64,000 nucleotides of DNA from an uncultured Odoribacter sp. (GTDB lineage Bacteria > Bacteroidota > Bacteroidia > Bacteroidales > Marinifilaceae): NCBI GenBank assembly GCA_910588375.1, contig CAJUQA010000007.1, forward strand, positions 1 through 64,000, in the 5' to 3' direction. Positions 17,407 to 26,240 of the stretch are shown piece by piece (the first letter of the stretch is position 1; each line of letters starts with the position of its first letter). The notes under the pieces are model-generated. The model worked only from the letters and a program-made list of their open reading frames with translations. It ran no database searches and was not told where the DNA came from. A program made the position numbers and the translations under genes.

Positions 17407-18294
17407 TTATTCCTTTCTCTTTTTCCACAATTGCCAACTATTGATTAGATTTTGCCACAATACGTATGCTGCAGGGCCGACAGCTGCCGTAGGACACAGG
17501 TATATCTGAGCCATCCAGATAGCAAGAATGGTGTTCTTCTGTCCCAAGCCCTGTCCGCCGGCAATCATATTATCATAGTGTTTTCCCAAATGGCGACCGG
17601 TATAAAATTGCAACACACATATTCCCAACGATAAGACAGCCAGCATAACTTCGTTTTCATAATGCGGATCGGGCTGTTCCAAAAGGAATGTCACCGTTCG
17701 GCCGGTGACAATTGTCAAAGCCAGTGACCACATATAGAATGAGAGAATTTGAACGGAAAGCAACCATCGATGGAATCGGGGCAATAGCCACTGCACCAGC
17801 CAGGCTCCCAACAAAGGCAATATCAAAAGCGGCACCACCTGCCGGCAAATATATCCGAAGGATTCCCAAAACGGCAACGTACTGTTCGTTCCCAAGAAAG
17901 AGAATATTACCGGGGCGGCCACCGCCACCAATATATTACTTAGAAATACAAAACTGGCCAGAAAGGCAACATTTCCGCCCAGCATTCCTGTAATCACCGC
18001 AGCAGCCGTCGCCGTTGGTGCAAGGACACAAATCAATATGCCCTGTGCGAGTTCGGCATTGAAGGGAGCCATCACAGCATATACCAACAGACTACCGCAC
18101 AACTGAATCAACAAAAGCCAGATATGCAAGCGGGAGAATTTCATGTGCCGGGGAGAAATTTTACAGAAAGTCAGAAACAGCATGCAGAAAATCAAAGTCG
18201 GCGTTAAAAATCCCAATACACTGATGTAGGTATGGAATAATGCTCCCGTCAGCATAGCTATCGGGAGCATCCAGTTTTTCAATACTTGTAACAT
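17407..18294 (-). CDS. BASS-family (bile acid:sodium symporter-like) transporter
   Basis: 295 residues with about nine hydrophobic helices spread over the whole length. Family marks include VLAPTATAAAVITGMLGGN (about 90-110) and a second helix-break region (GQGLGQKNTILAIWM) matching the paired crossover motifs of BASS proteins. It is likely a Na+-driven importer of an organic anion in the inner membrane. The substrate is unknown; bile acid should not be assumed. It starts 10 bases after the transglutaminase lipoprotein gene. Confidence 0.78.
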   Translation of the reverse strand: MLQVLKNWMLPIAMLTGALFHTYISVLGFLTPTLIFCMLFLTFCKISPRHMKFSRLHIWLLLIQLCGSLLVYAVMAPFNAELAQGILICVLAPTATAAAVITGMLGGNVAFLASFVFLSNILVAVAAPVIFSFLGTNSTLPFWESFGYICRQVVPLLILPLLGAWLVQWLLPRFHRWLLSVQILSFYMWSLALTIVTGRTVTFLLEQPDPHYENEVMLAVLSLGICVLQFYTGRHLGKHYDNMIAGGQGLGQKNTILAIWMAQIYLCPTAAVGPAAYVLWQNLINSWQLWKKRKE

Positions 18295-18304
18295 AGGAGT
18301 TGCG

Positions 18305-19492
18305 TTACTCTTTCATATAAAGCTTTACTGTCACCGGCTTCTCTCCCACTTTTACATCCACAGCTTTGTCATTACCGGCGAGGTCGGAATACTTAAATGT
18401 ATAGGTCTTGTTTTTTTCAAGCAGGAATTCCAGCATTTCGTTCATATCCTGATGTGCTCCCGCCGTTCGTCCGCCACCCATTTGGTCTGCCCCGCAAAAA
18501 ACGTCCACATTGGCTGCCACCCGGTCATCGGAATTAAGTGTGCAGGCCGGTGTCTTAAACATACTTACCTTTACGCTCACGTGTTTTCCGTCATCCAGCA
18601 GTGCGGATTCATACGCCCGATATAGCTGTACATAACGCTCCGTCACATTTTTCGCATGTACATAGTAAATGGTCGAATCCCACACCAACGGGAAATAATC
18701 TTCCGCCGGGGCAAAGGAGGTGGCAAAGATGGCATGCTGCCGGTCGTTTTTATCCGCCTTTCCCGCATCAGCAAAGAACCACGCCTCATTCAGACGATTG
18801 GGGTAATATTCGGTAAAATACCATTTTCCGTCTATCCAGACCTCGCACCAATTGTGATTTCCCCGATTATCGTGCCAATTGGGAGTACCTGCCACTCTCG
18901 CAGGGATACCCACTGCCCGGAAGGCATCTACCAACAGGATAGACAAACCGCTGCATGAAGCCATGTTTTGCCGCATGGATTCATAAGGGCTTTGGTCCGG
19001 TTTTTCGCGTTTGGTATTATAGTCCACCATGACTTCGTCCCGGATATTCCGGTTGACCGAATCTACGGCTTCTTCCAACGTCCGACAATCCCGGACATAA
19101 TGGGAGAAACGGTTGTAGAAATCCGCCCTCCAGTTATCGCGGGTTTCATTCATGGATACATAAGGCAATACTTCGTTAAAGAAAATCGAGTCCGGCAACT
19201 CTTTTGCCCACACAAAATTTTCTTTGGCCAGATACGCATATTTCACATTCTCCAGCAGAAAGTCGGCAGTCAGGGTTTTCAAATCCCGTTCCGGCATATA
19301 GGCAATCAGGAATGCCATTCCCTCTTTTTGTCCGGCAGGGCAATTCTCCAGTGCCTTTTTCAATTCCCCTGCATGTTCTCCCGCTTTTTGAAAAGCGGTA
19401 TTCAGCAACCGGGTGTATTGTTTCGGTACCCCCTCATAAGAGGTTGTACACCCCAACAGACAAGCAATAAAAAGTACACACCACGTTTTCAT
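18305..19492 (-). CDS. Transglutaminase-like lipoprotein
   Basis: 395 residues with a lipobox ending at Cys15 (CLLGC). The transglutaminase-like cysteine-protease core spans about 140-240. The nucleophile is Cys180 in MASCSGLSILLVDAFRAVGIP and the His is His213 in GNHNWCEVW. The third position appears as Glu228 (WYFTEYYP) where many members have Asp. The C-terminal 130 residues look like a beta-rich carbohydrate/peptide-binding extension. It is probably a cell-surface or periplasmic peptidase or amidase. It is operonic with a DHODH-like enzyme and a transporter. Confidence 0.82.
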   Translation of the reverse strand: MKTWCVLFIACLLGCTTSYEGVPKQYTRLLNTAFQKAGEHAGELKKALENCPAGQKEGMAFLIAYMPERDLKTLTADFLLENVKYAYLAKENFVWAKELPDSIFFNEVLPYVSMNETRDNWRADFYNRFSHYVRDCRTLEEAVDSVNRNIRDEVMVDYNTKREKPDQSPYESMRQNMASCSGLSILLVDAFRAVGIPARVAGTPNWHDNRGNHNWCEVWIDGKWYFTEYYPNRLNEAWFFADAGKADKNDRQHAIFATSFAPAEDYFPLVWDSTIYYVHAKNVTERYVQLYRAYESALLDDGKHVSVKVSMFKTPACTLNSDDRVAANVDVFCGADQMGGGRTAGAHQDMNEMLEFLLEKNKTYTFKYSDLAGNDKAVDVKVGEKPVTVKLYMKE

Positions 19493-19503
19493 GAACGCTA
19501 TCT

Positions 19504-20481
19504 TTATTTTCGGTCACTAAAGTATTTCATAAACTGCGCTCTTTCGTAGCGAGCCGCGTTCTCGATATCAGCATAGGAGAGTTTCCCGCGGAATTGCTCG
19601 ATGTTACAGAAATCGTGTTTTTCCATCCACGAAGCCACAAAACGGTTCATCGTTTGAATGGTCTCCACACCCTCTTCATACATAGCGGAACATATCTGCA
19701 CGGTCGTTGCTCCTGCCAATAACATTTTTACAACAGCTTCGCCGCCGTGCACACCAGTAGAAGCCGAAATCTGCAACTGCGGATTTTTGCCTGCCAAAAT
19801 TCCCGTCCAACGCAATGTCGTACGTAAATCCTGCGGGTTACTGAATACGGAAGCCACACCTACAGTAAGTTGCTCTATATCGATATCCGGTTCGTAAAAA
19901 CGGTTGAACAACGTAATGGCATCCGCTCCCACAGCTTTGAGCTTGGCAACAAAAGTCGGCAGATTCGTAAAATAGTGGCTGATTTTCACTATTAACGGCA
20001 ATTTCACCTGCGACCGGAGATGTTTTACAATAGAGTAATATATATTCTCCGTTTCCACGCTTTCTTTAAACTCATCCAACGGCAATACAAATACATTTAA
20101 TTCCAACGCATCTGCCCCCGCCTGTTCCAATTCTTTGGCGAAACTCACCCATTCCCCGTCAGCAATGCAATTAATACTGGCAATTACGGGTATGCTTATA
20201 CTTTTTTTGGCCGCCTTTACCAAATCTATATATTGCTGCAAGGTATTCGCCCGTACATAATTCCGGAGATAATCCCCCTCTTCCGAAGAATCGCTGTTGC
20301 CCGTCATTTTCTGTACATCCATCCGGATTTGTTCCTCGAAAACGGATTTCAAAATAACTGCTCCCGCTCCATTTTTTTCCATCTCACGCAATTTCTCTAC
20401 ATCCGCCGTTAAACCGCAACTTCCGGCAATAACCGGACTTTTCAATGTCAATCCTGCAAAATTTGTCTTTAAGTCTGCCAT
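19504..20481 (-). CDS. Dihydroorotate dehydrogenase-like flavoprotein
   Basis: 325 residues of a TIM-barrel FMN family close to class 1 DHODH: FAGLTLKSPVIAGSCG at the N-terminus, ADALELNVF, LPLIVKISHYFTNLP and ISASTGVHGGEAVVKMLLAGATTVQICSAMYEEG at the phosphate-binding end. The DHODH catalytic Cys/Ser loop is not obvious, and Bacteroidota carry this paralog beside a true PyrD, so pyrimidine synthesis should not be assumed. It is located 7 bases after yggS and 11 bases before the transglutaminase gene. Confidence 0.78.
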   Translation of the reverse strand: MADLKTNFAGLTLKSPVIAGSCGLTADVEKLREMEKNGAGAVILKSVFEEQIRMDVQKMTGNSDSSEEGDYLRNYVRANTLQQYIDLVKAAKKSISIPVIASINCIADGEWVSFAKELEQAGADALELNVFVLPLDEFKESVETENIYYSIVKHLRSQVKLPLIVKISHYFTNLPTFVAKLKAVGADAITLFNRFYEPDIDIEQLTVGVASVFSNPQDLRTTLRWTGILAGKNPQLQISASTGVHGGEAVVKMLLAGATTVQICSAMYEEGVETIQTMNRFVASWMEKHDFCNIEQFRGKLSYADIENAARYERAQFMKYFSDRK

Positions 20482-20488
20482 ATCTTTT

Positions 20489-21169
20489 TTATTTAATATT
20501 AATGTAGTTTCTCTTACCGAATATGGAACTGCCGATTCTCACCATCGTGCATCCCTCCTCAACGGCAATGCGATAATCCCCCGACATGCCCATAGAAAGC
20601 TCTTTAAATTCCTGATTAGCAGAAAAATAACGCTCTTTCAAGCGGAGAAATATCTGTCTTAATTGTCTGAACTCCTGCCGCACCTGCTCCGTGTTCTCCG
20701 TATAAGTGGCAATGCCCATCACTCCGGTAATCCGGACGTTTTTCAACATTTTATACTCTTCACTCTCCATGATTTCCTCCGCCTGTTCATACGTCAATCC
20801 GGATTTCGTAGATTCTTCCGCAATATGAAATTCCAACAGGCAATTTATGATGCGGTCATATTTGGCAGCCTCCCGGTCTATCTTCACCAACAATTTCAAA
20901 CTGTCCACGGAATGTATCAACGTCACGAAAGGAGCGATATATTTAACGTTTTTCTCCTGCAACTGCCCGATCATGTGCCACTCAATGTCTTTCGGCAAAA
21001 GGCGGTATTTGGAAGCCATCTCCTGCGGACGATTCTCCCCGAACGCCCGTTGTCCCTCCGCATACGCCTCCTCAATATCTTCCACCGGCTTCGTCTTCGA
21101 GACCGCAATCAACCGCACACCTTCCGGCAGCCCAGCCGCAATCCGCTCTATGTTCTCCTGAATATTCAT
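20489..21169 (-). CDS. yggS: YggS family PLP homeostasis protein
   Basis: 226 residues from ATG 21169 (MNIQENIERIA); the frame continues upstream but the added residues lack family similarity. A single TIM-barrel PLP-binding domain is present. The Schiff-base lysine is Lys25 in LIAVSKTKP; further blocks are FGENRPQEMASKY, EWHMIGQLQEKNVKYI, GLTYEQAEEI and LSMGMSGDYRIAVEEGCTMVRIGSSIFG. The protein buffers pyridoxal phosphate and affects amino-acid pools; no catalytic activity is known for the family. Confidence 0.93.
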   Translation of the reverse strand: MNIQENIERIAAGLPEGVRLIAVSKTKPVEDIEEAYAEGQRAFGENRPQEMASKYRLLPKDIEWHMIGQLQEKNVKYIAPFVTLIHSVDSLKLLVKIDREAAKYDRIINCLLEFHIAEESTKSGLTYEQAEEIMESEEYKMLKNVRITGVMGIATYTENTEQVRQEFRQLRQIFLRLKERYFSANQEFKELSMGMSGDYRIAVEEGCTMVRIGSSIFGKRNYINIK

Positions 21170-21541
21170 GCGGCAAAGATATGAATAAATCAAATAAAAT
21201 GGATAGGTTTCCCCATCCCTCATTATGATTTCAAACGACCGCCAGATACGATATATGACAGCAATAACATACTGGTTTTCAGAAAAGCAAACAATCACGC
21301 CGAAACATAAAAATGCCCAAAAAAAGGGACGTTTTTTTGGTGACCGTTTTTGGGAATTTGCGGACAAAGTTAAAAAATATTCCCAATTGTAAATCAATGC
21401 GTTGCAATTTTCTTATACAGCATCAAAATTCGCCCAAATAAACGTCCGTTTTTTGGGGAATTTATCCGAATGACGCCCTTGTCGAACAGCAAGTGTATCA
21501 TTCACTAAAACAAATAATTATAAACATCAAAAATCATGAAC
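21170..21541. other. Intergenic region with near-repeats, no gene recognised
   Basis: 372 bases between divergent yggS and the BACON lipoprotein gene. A motif like CCGTTTTTGGGAATTT appears at 21344-21359 and again, slightly longer, at 21446-21463. The 8-mer GGACGTTT near 21327 has its complement AAACGTCC near 21440. No tRNA-like fold, strong hairpin terminator or convincing reading frame was seen. It could hold the regulatory region of one or both genes, or a small RNA. Confidence 0.5.
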
Positions 21542-22714
21542 ATGAAAAAATTTTTCTATTTATTTCTACTGATGTTGGGAGCAGCTTTTGTGTCTGCGTG
21601 CAGCGATGACGACGACAAGGACGAAACGATTAAAATCGCCAAAGATCAAAAGAGCCTGACCACTTATGCCGATGGAACTGGGCGGACAATCAATTTCACT
21701 GCAGCTAATGTGTGGAGTACAACAATAAATTATACTAAACCCAGTGCCAAAAAGACAAATAACTGGATCACTCTTGACCCGCCCAATGGCAATGCCGGTA
21801 AAATAAGTTTGAAAATAAATCTTCAGATAAACTACTCTGGTGAAGCACGTCAAGCAGAAATCATTATCCAATGCGGAGGAATGAACACCACAATTACTGT
21901 TGAACAAGATGCCAAAACCGAAGATGGGAAGGTACCCGTTAAAGAGGAAGATCCGACCGTTCCTTCCAAATACAAGAAGTTAATAAGCAAAATTGTCATG
22001 AATTCTGAAGATGAGGAGGATGGAAATAGCGAAATCACCTTTGAATATGACTCTCAAAACCGACTCATTTCAATGTCTTCTATCTCGAAAGGAGAAGATT
22101 CTTATAGCAGCAAAGAGGTCATCACCTATTCCGACAATACAATCAGCTTCTCTTCTACCTGGACCAATGAAGAAGGTACGAGTGAAGAGAAAAGCACTTA
22201 TATATTAAATCAAGACGGAAATGTTGAGACCTGGAAGCAAGAAGAGGAAGACGAAATTTCCGAAGGCAAAATCACCTACGATGAAAACGGCTATTTTCTC
22301 TCCTCAGAAACATGGGATAACGAATCTCAAATCAAATTCGCAGAACGGGCTGAATGGCACAACGGCAATCTGATTAAAGCCATCGGTTCGCAGGATAACT
22401 ATAGTCAGATTGAATATGGAGAGTTACTGAACAATGCCAATCTGGACTTTATCTATATGTTCTGCCAAACCGAATGGCTAACTTGCCTCGCTTTTAACGG
22501 TTCCGGAATTAAACCGTTGGGTTATTTCGGGAAACGTAGTGCCAATTTACCAATAAAGGAAAGTGATCCGGAAGAAAGCACTTACTCTTTATACAACTAC
22601 GAAACCAACAGCGAAGGGTATGTTATTAAAGTCACGGTGACCGATTATAACAATACGAGCAATGAAGTAGAATATACCACTGTCTACACCATTTCTTATA
22701 TTGACGCACAATAA
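21542..22714 (+). CDS. BACON-domain lipoprotein
   Basis: 390 residues from ATG 21542. A lipoprotein signal with Cys20 (FVSAC) is followed by an acidic SDDDDKDE tract, the Bacteroidota surface-export type of signal. A BACON domain occupies about 35-125 (TINFTAANVWSTTI, WITLDPPNGNAGK, GEARQAEIIIQCGGMNTTITVEQDA). The C-terminal region (150-390) is rich in Ser, Glu and Tyr with short YD-like repeats (FEYDSQNRLISM, ITYDENGYFLSS), resembling DUF4595. It is probably exposed on the cell surface; BACON domains often assist binding to mucin or glycans. It ends at a strong terminator. Confidence 0.8.
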   Translation: MKKFFYLFLLMLGAAFVSACSDDDDKDETIKIAKDQKSLTTYADGTGRTINFTAANVWSTTINYTKPSAKKTNNWITLDPPNGNAGKISLKINLQINYSGEARQAEIIIQCGGMNTTITVEQDAKTEDGKVPVKEEDPTVPSKYKKLISKIVMNSEDEEDGNSEITFEYDSQNRLISMSSISKGEDSYSSKEVITYSDNTISFSSTWTNEEGTSEEKSTYILNQDGNVETWKQEEEDEISEGKITYDENGYFLSSETWDNESQIKFAERAEWHNGNLIKAIGSQDNYSQIEYGELLNNANLDFIYMFCQTEWLTCLAFNGSGIKPLGYFGKRSANLPIKESDPEESTYSLYNYETNSEGYVIKVTVTDYNNTSNEVEYTTVYTISYIDAQ

Positions 22715-22739
22715 TTTTCGCCTATCAAATTTTCAAAAT

Positions 22740-22775
22740 CCCCCAAAGTTCTCTGTAGCTTTGGGGGATTTTTTT
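22740..22775 (+). terminator. Terminator of the BACON lipoprotein gene
   Basis: A 9-bp perfect stem CCCCCAAAG / CTTTGGGGG with a 10-base loop, followed by an A and a run of seven T. Confidence 0.92.
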
Positions 22776-22823
22776 ATTTAATTGTCTAAATTTACGTCCG
22801 CATTCATAAAAACGTTATTGGAT

Positions 22824-24011
22824 ATGGCTTTGAATTTGGCAAAACGCATGGCTTTTCTAAAAGCATCGGAGATTCGGGAAATTCTTAAGGTTACGGAACA
22901 GGACGGCGTTATTTCATTCGCCGGAGGATTGCCCGCCCCCGAACTTTTCCCCATTAAAGAGATAGAAGAAACGACCCGGATTGTCCTTGAAAAAATGGGC
23001 ACAAAGGCACTCCAATATACAACGACGGAAGGATATGCCCCGCTGCGGGAATGGATTGCCGACCGGATGAACAGCCGGTTGGGAACGTCTTTCGATAAGG
23101 ATAATATATTGATTACACACGGTTCTCAACAAGGATTGGACCTGTCGGGAAAAGTATTCCTTGACGAAGGCGATGTGGTCCTTTGCGAGAGCCCGACCTA
23201 TCTGGCTGCCCTCAATGCTTTTAAAGCCTACAACTGTCAATTTATCGAAATACCGACCGACGAATACGGCATGCGCATGGATGTACTGGAAGAGGTGTTG
23301 AAGAAAACAGCACGCGTGAAATTTATCTATGCCATTCCGACGTTTCAAAATCCCACCGGAAAGACGTGGAATCTGGAAAGACGCCGACAATTGGCAGAGA
23401 TTTCCGCCCGCTATAATGTGGCTGTCATTGAGGACAATCCCTACGAAGAACTCCGTTTCGAGGGAGAGGCCTACCCTTCGGTAAAATCTTTCGACAAAAC
23501 CGGTAATGTGCTGTGCGCCGGAACATTCTCCAAAATCTTCTGCCCCGGTTTTCGCATCGGTTGGATGGCGGGAGAAAAAGAGCTTATCAAGAAGTATGTT
23601 TTGGTGAAACAGGGCACCGACCTGCAATGCAATACCATTGCCCAAATGACTATTGCCGAATATTTGAAAAAATATGATATTGACGCCCATATCGGACGAA
23701 TTGTAAAGGTGTACAAACAACGCCGGGATGTTGCCGTCGCCTGCCTGGAAAAGTATTTTCCCGATGGCGTTCGGTTTACCCGACCGGAAGGCGGATTGTT
23801 TACATGGATAGAACTTCCCCCGCACATTTCCGCCCGCGATATTCTGACCCGATGTCTCGAACAAAAGATTGCTTTCGTGCCGGGCGGTTCTTTCTTCCCG
23901 AACGAACATAAAGAAAATACCCTGCGAATTAATTATTCCAACATGCCGGAAGAACGAATTGAATACGGACTTAAAATCATCGGTCAAATCATCACCCAAT
24001 CCCTATCATAA
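22824..24011 (+). CDS. PLP-dependent aminotransferase, fold type I (2-aminoadipate/aromatic-like)
   Basis: 395 residues from ATG 22824; the TTG at 22782 is less likely. It resembles LysN/AraT-type transaminases related to the MocR catalytic domain: SFAGGLPAPELFP near the N-terminus, the pocket Asn-Pro-Thr-Gly (FQNPTGKTWN), VIEDNPYEELRF, and the PLP-lysine region CAGTFSKIFCPGFRIGWMAG. It transfers amino groups between an amino acid and 2-oxoglutarate in the cytosol. Substrate choice cannot be read from sequence. It ends 2 bases before truA. Confidence 0.88.
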   Translation: MALNLAKRMAFLKASEIREILKVTEQDGVISFAGGLPAPELFPIKEIEETTRIVLEKMGTKALQYTTTEGYAPLREWIADRMNSRLGTSFDKDNILITHGSQQGLDLSGKVFLDEGDVVLCESPTYLAALNAFKAYNCQFIEIPTDEYGMRMDVLEEVLKKTARVKFIYAIPTFQNPTGKTWNLERRRQLAEISARYNVAVIEDNPYEELRFEGEAYPSVKSFDKTGNVLCAGTFSKIFCPGFRIGWMAGEKELIKKYVLVKQGTDLQCNTIAQMTIAEYLKKYDIDAHIGRIVKVYKQRRDVAVACLEKYFPDGVRFTRPEGGLFTWIELPPHISARDILTRCLEQKIAFVPGGSFFPNEHKENTLRINYSNMPEERIEYGLKIIGQIITQSLS

Positions 24012-24013
24012 AT

Positions 24014-24760
24014 ATGACCCGGTATTTCATGGAACTGGCTTACAACGGCAAAAATTACCACGGCTGGCAAATCCAGCCGGGAGCCGTGACGATTCAGGAA
24101 ACACTGAATCAAGCATTAAGCACCCTGTTGCGCGAAAAAATACAGGTCGTAGGTGCCGGACGCACGGATGCCGGTGTACATGCCTCTTTCTATATAGCCC
24201 ATTTCGATACCCGGACGACACTAAGCAATCCGGAGCAAACCGTTTACAAACTGAACCGGATTCTCGGAAAAGACATCGCTATCAGCAGAATCTATCCGGT
24301 GTCTGCCGATATGCACGCCCGCTTCTCCGCCATATCGCGTACGTATCACTATTTCATCGACAAACAAAAAGATCCGTTTACCTGTGAATATGCCTGGAAA
24401 GTATATCCCCTTCCCGACATCCGCCTTATGAACGAAGCCTGCCGGATATTATTCGATTACACCGATTTCACCAGTTTCTCCAAACTGCACACGGATGTAA
24501 AGACCAATAATTGTACAATTATGCAAGCCTACTGGGAAGATACCGGAAAGCAACTGGTATTCACCATCCAAGCCAACCGTTTTCTGAGGAATATGGTGCG
24601 CGCCATAGTCGGTACAATGGTAGAAATCGGACAGGGCAAACTGACACTGGCGGATTTTAGACAAATTATAGAATCGAAAAACCGCTGCAATGCCGGGACA
24701 TCCGTACCCGGACATGCACTCTTTTTATGCCATGTAGAATATGAAAACCATACAATATAA
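24014..24760 (+). CDS. truA: tRNA pseudouridine(38-40) synthase
   Basis: 248 residues. It isomerises uridines 38-40 of tRNA anticodon arms. The catalytic motif GAGRTDAGVHA carries Asp52; the family motifs ARFSAISRTYHYFI and FLRNMVRAIVGTMVEIGQG are intact. It follows the aminotransferase by 2 bases and overlaps the DUF4105 gene by 20 bases, indicating one transcript. Confidence 0.95.
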   Translation: MTRYFMELAYNGKNYHGWQIQPGAVTIQETLNQALSTLLREKIQVVGAGRTDAGVHASFYIAHFDTRTTLSNPEQTVYKLNRILGKDIAISRIYPVSADMHARFSAISRTYHYFIDKQKDPFTCEYAWKVYPLPDIRLMNEACRILFDYTDFTSFSKLHTDVKTNNCTIMQAYWEDTGKQLVFTIQANRFLRNMVRAIVGTMVEIGQGKLTLADFRQIIESKNRCNAGTSVPGHALFLCHVEYENHTI

Positions 24761-25895
24761 AATCTGTACTTTTCTGTTGCTCTGCTTTTTCTGCCTGCCG
24801 GGAAAAGCTCTCGTGGTTACGGAAAATACCGAAATCAGCGTGTTGACCTGTGCTCCGGGCAATGAACTTTATTCTCTGTTCGGCCACACGGCTATCCGGC
24901 TTCAACAGCCGGAAACAGGTTTGGACGTGGTTTTCAATTATGGTACGTTTGATTTCCGTACCAAGCATTTTTATCTGAAATACGCCCAAGGCCTGCTTCC
25001 TTACCAACTCAGTGTCACTTCGTACGAAAATTTCATCAGTTCCTATATTGAAGATAACCGGAGTGTATGGTCGCAGACACTTCAATTGGATAACGGGCAA
25101 AAGCAGCGATTGATTGATTTATTGACAGAAAATTACAAACCGGAAAAGCGCACTTATCTGTATAATTTCCTATACGACAATTGTTCCACACGGGTACGTG
25201 ACATCATAGAAGAAAGCAGCGTAAAACAAATCCGGTGGCACCTTCCGGATGAACACAAAAGCTTTTGGAACCTATTGGATGAATACCTTGTCCGCATGCC
25301 TTGGATTAAATGGGGAATACATACGATTTTGGGCCAACCGGGAAGCCGGACAGCTACCCCCTACCAATATATGTTTCTACCCGATTACTTGCTGAAAGGC
25401 TTGGAGGGCGCCACAGTAGACGGTTCACTTTTGGCAGCTCCCGTCCAGACTTTGTTTGAAGAGGAAAAAGCGACACCGGCGAATCCCTGGTATTGTAGCC
25501 CGCTTTTCATTTTCAGCTTATTCTGCATTATTATAATCTACCTGTTGCACCGCTTCCGCTCCCCGCATTTACTGACTTCCATTGCTTTCCCGCTTTTTCT
25601 TATTTCAGGATTAATCGGTTGCCTGTTAGTCTTTTTAGGTGGTTTCACCCAACATCCCATAACCGCCCCCAATTTCAACCTGATATGGGCTAACCCCGTG
25701 AACCTGCTGATTCTTCCCTGGCTTTTACGCAAACAACTCCCCCGCTCTGTAAAAAAATACCTCACCCTATATAGTTGGATTTTAACTTTGGGGCTCCCGT
25801 TGTGGTTCTTCCTGCAACCCGCCGTTCCATACGCTTCTATCCCACTACTTATTCTGATGCTTTACTTGTCTTTCCGACTGAAACAAAAATCCTGA
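24741..25895 (+). CDS. DUF4105 (Lnb-type periplasmic) membrane protein
   Basis: 384 residues. The signal peptide spans about 1-24. The DUF4105/Lnb N-terminal domain (about 28-200) shows LTCAPGNELYSLFGHTAIRL, FNYGTFDF and YLYNFLYDNCSTRVRDII; the conserved His and Cys suggest a papain-like or thiol-dependent periplasmic hydrolase, an inference. Four hydrophobic segments follow (about 252-378), so the enzyme domain faces the periplasm and is tethered in the inner membrane. The start codon lies inside truA. Confidence 0.82.
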   Translation: MKTIQYKICTFLLLCFFCLPGKALVVTENTEISVLTCAPGNELYSLFGHTAIRLQQPETGLDVVFNYGTFDFRTKHFYLKYAQGLLPYQLSVTSYENFISSYIEDNRSVWSQTLQLDNGQKQRLIDLLTENYKPEKRTYLYNFLYDNCSTRVRDIIEESSVKQIRWHLPDEHKSFWNLLDEYLVRMPWIKWGIHTILGQPGSRTATPYQYMFLPDYLLKGLEGATVDGSLLAAPVQTLFEEEKATPANPWYCSPLFIFSLFCIIIIYLLHRFRSPHLLTSIAFPLFLISGLIGCLLVFLGGFTQHPITAPNFNLIWANPVNLLILPWLLRKQLPRSVKKYLTLYSWILTLGLPLWFFLQPAVPYASIPLLILMLYLSFRLKQKS

Positions 25896-25929
25896 GACTA
25901 CATCGGGAAATAAAAAAACAGCCCGTCCG

Positions 25930-25960
25930 TTTGATGATGTGAATATAATTCCTACATTTG
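25930..25960 (+). promoter_or_regulatory. Canonical promoter of tRNA-Phe
   Basis: TTTG (25930-25933), exactly 19 bases, then TACATTTG (25953-25960), a full match to TTTG-N19-TAnnTTTG. The mature tRNA starts 16 bases later. Confidence 0.8.
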
Positions 25961-25975
25961 CAGACGTAAAACGAT

Positions 25976-26048
25976 GGTGGCATAGCTCAGTCGGTAGAGC
26001 AAAGGACTGAAAATCCTTGTGTCCCTGGTTCGATTCCAGGTGCTACCA
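25976..26048 (+). tRNA. tRNA-Phe (GAA)
   Basis: A 73-base cloverleaf: acceptor GGTGGCA paired with TGCTACC (one G-U), D-arm with TAGCTCAGTCGGTAGAGC, anticodon stem AAGGA/TCCTT with loop CTGAAAA (anticodon GAA at 26009-26011), T-arm CTGG-TTCGATT-CCAG, discriminator A. CCA is not encoded. It is a single tRNA with its own promoter and terminator. Confidence 0.97.
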
Positions 26049-26053
26049 CTTCT

Positions 26054-26091
26054 AAATAAAGCAGTTACTTTTATAACTGCTTTATTTTTTT
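26054..26091 (+). terminator. Terminator of tRNA-Phe
   Basis: A perfect 14-bp stem (AAATAAAGCAGTTA / TAACTGCTTTATTT) with loop CTTTTA and a trailing T-run, 5 bases after the tRNA. Confidence 0.93.
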
Positions 26092-26204
26092 GTATGGAGG
26101 AGGTTTTGATTCACGTCATAAGTATCAGCATTCTTTTTACTGGCTCCTCCTTATTAATTTTTCCCTTTTTCATTCAACAAAATTGGAGTACCAGAAATTA
26201 TTTA

Positions 26205-26229
26205 TAATTTTGCGTAATCAATTACGCAA
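26205..26229 (+). promoter_or_regulatory. Promoter with overlapping palindromic operator, MarR-GNAT gene
   Basis: The -7 box TAATTTTG (26205-26212) is overlapped by a perfect inverted repeat, TTGCGTAAT-CA-ATTACGCAA (26210-26229, 9-bp arms). It ends 11 bases before the start codon of the MarR-type regulator. This is the classical geometry for autorepression by a winged-helix dimer. Confidence 0.72.
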
Positions 26230-26240
26230 TTACTTACAAT

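Noticed and set aside
22914..23999. A 361-residue open frame on the minus strand opposite the aminotransferase
   Set aside because: It is a shadow of a gene with clear family motifs; its composition (many Phe, His, Arg) is that of an antisense frame and it has no recognisable domain.
26096..26151. GGAGGAG/CTCCTCC inverted repeat between tRNA-Phe and the MarR gene
   Set aside because: The 7-bp arms lie about 40 bases apart, likely chance in a noncoding stretch.
26019..26207. A 62-residue frame beginning inside tRNA-Phe
   Set aside because: It overlaps the tRNA and its terminator; the hydrophobic translation is not supported by start or promoter.
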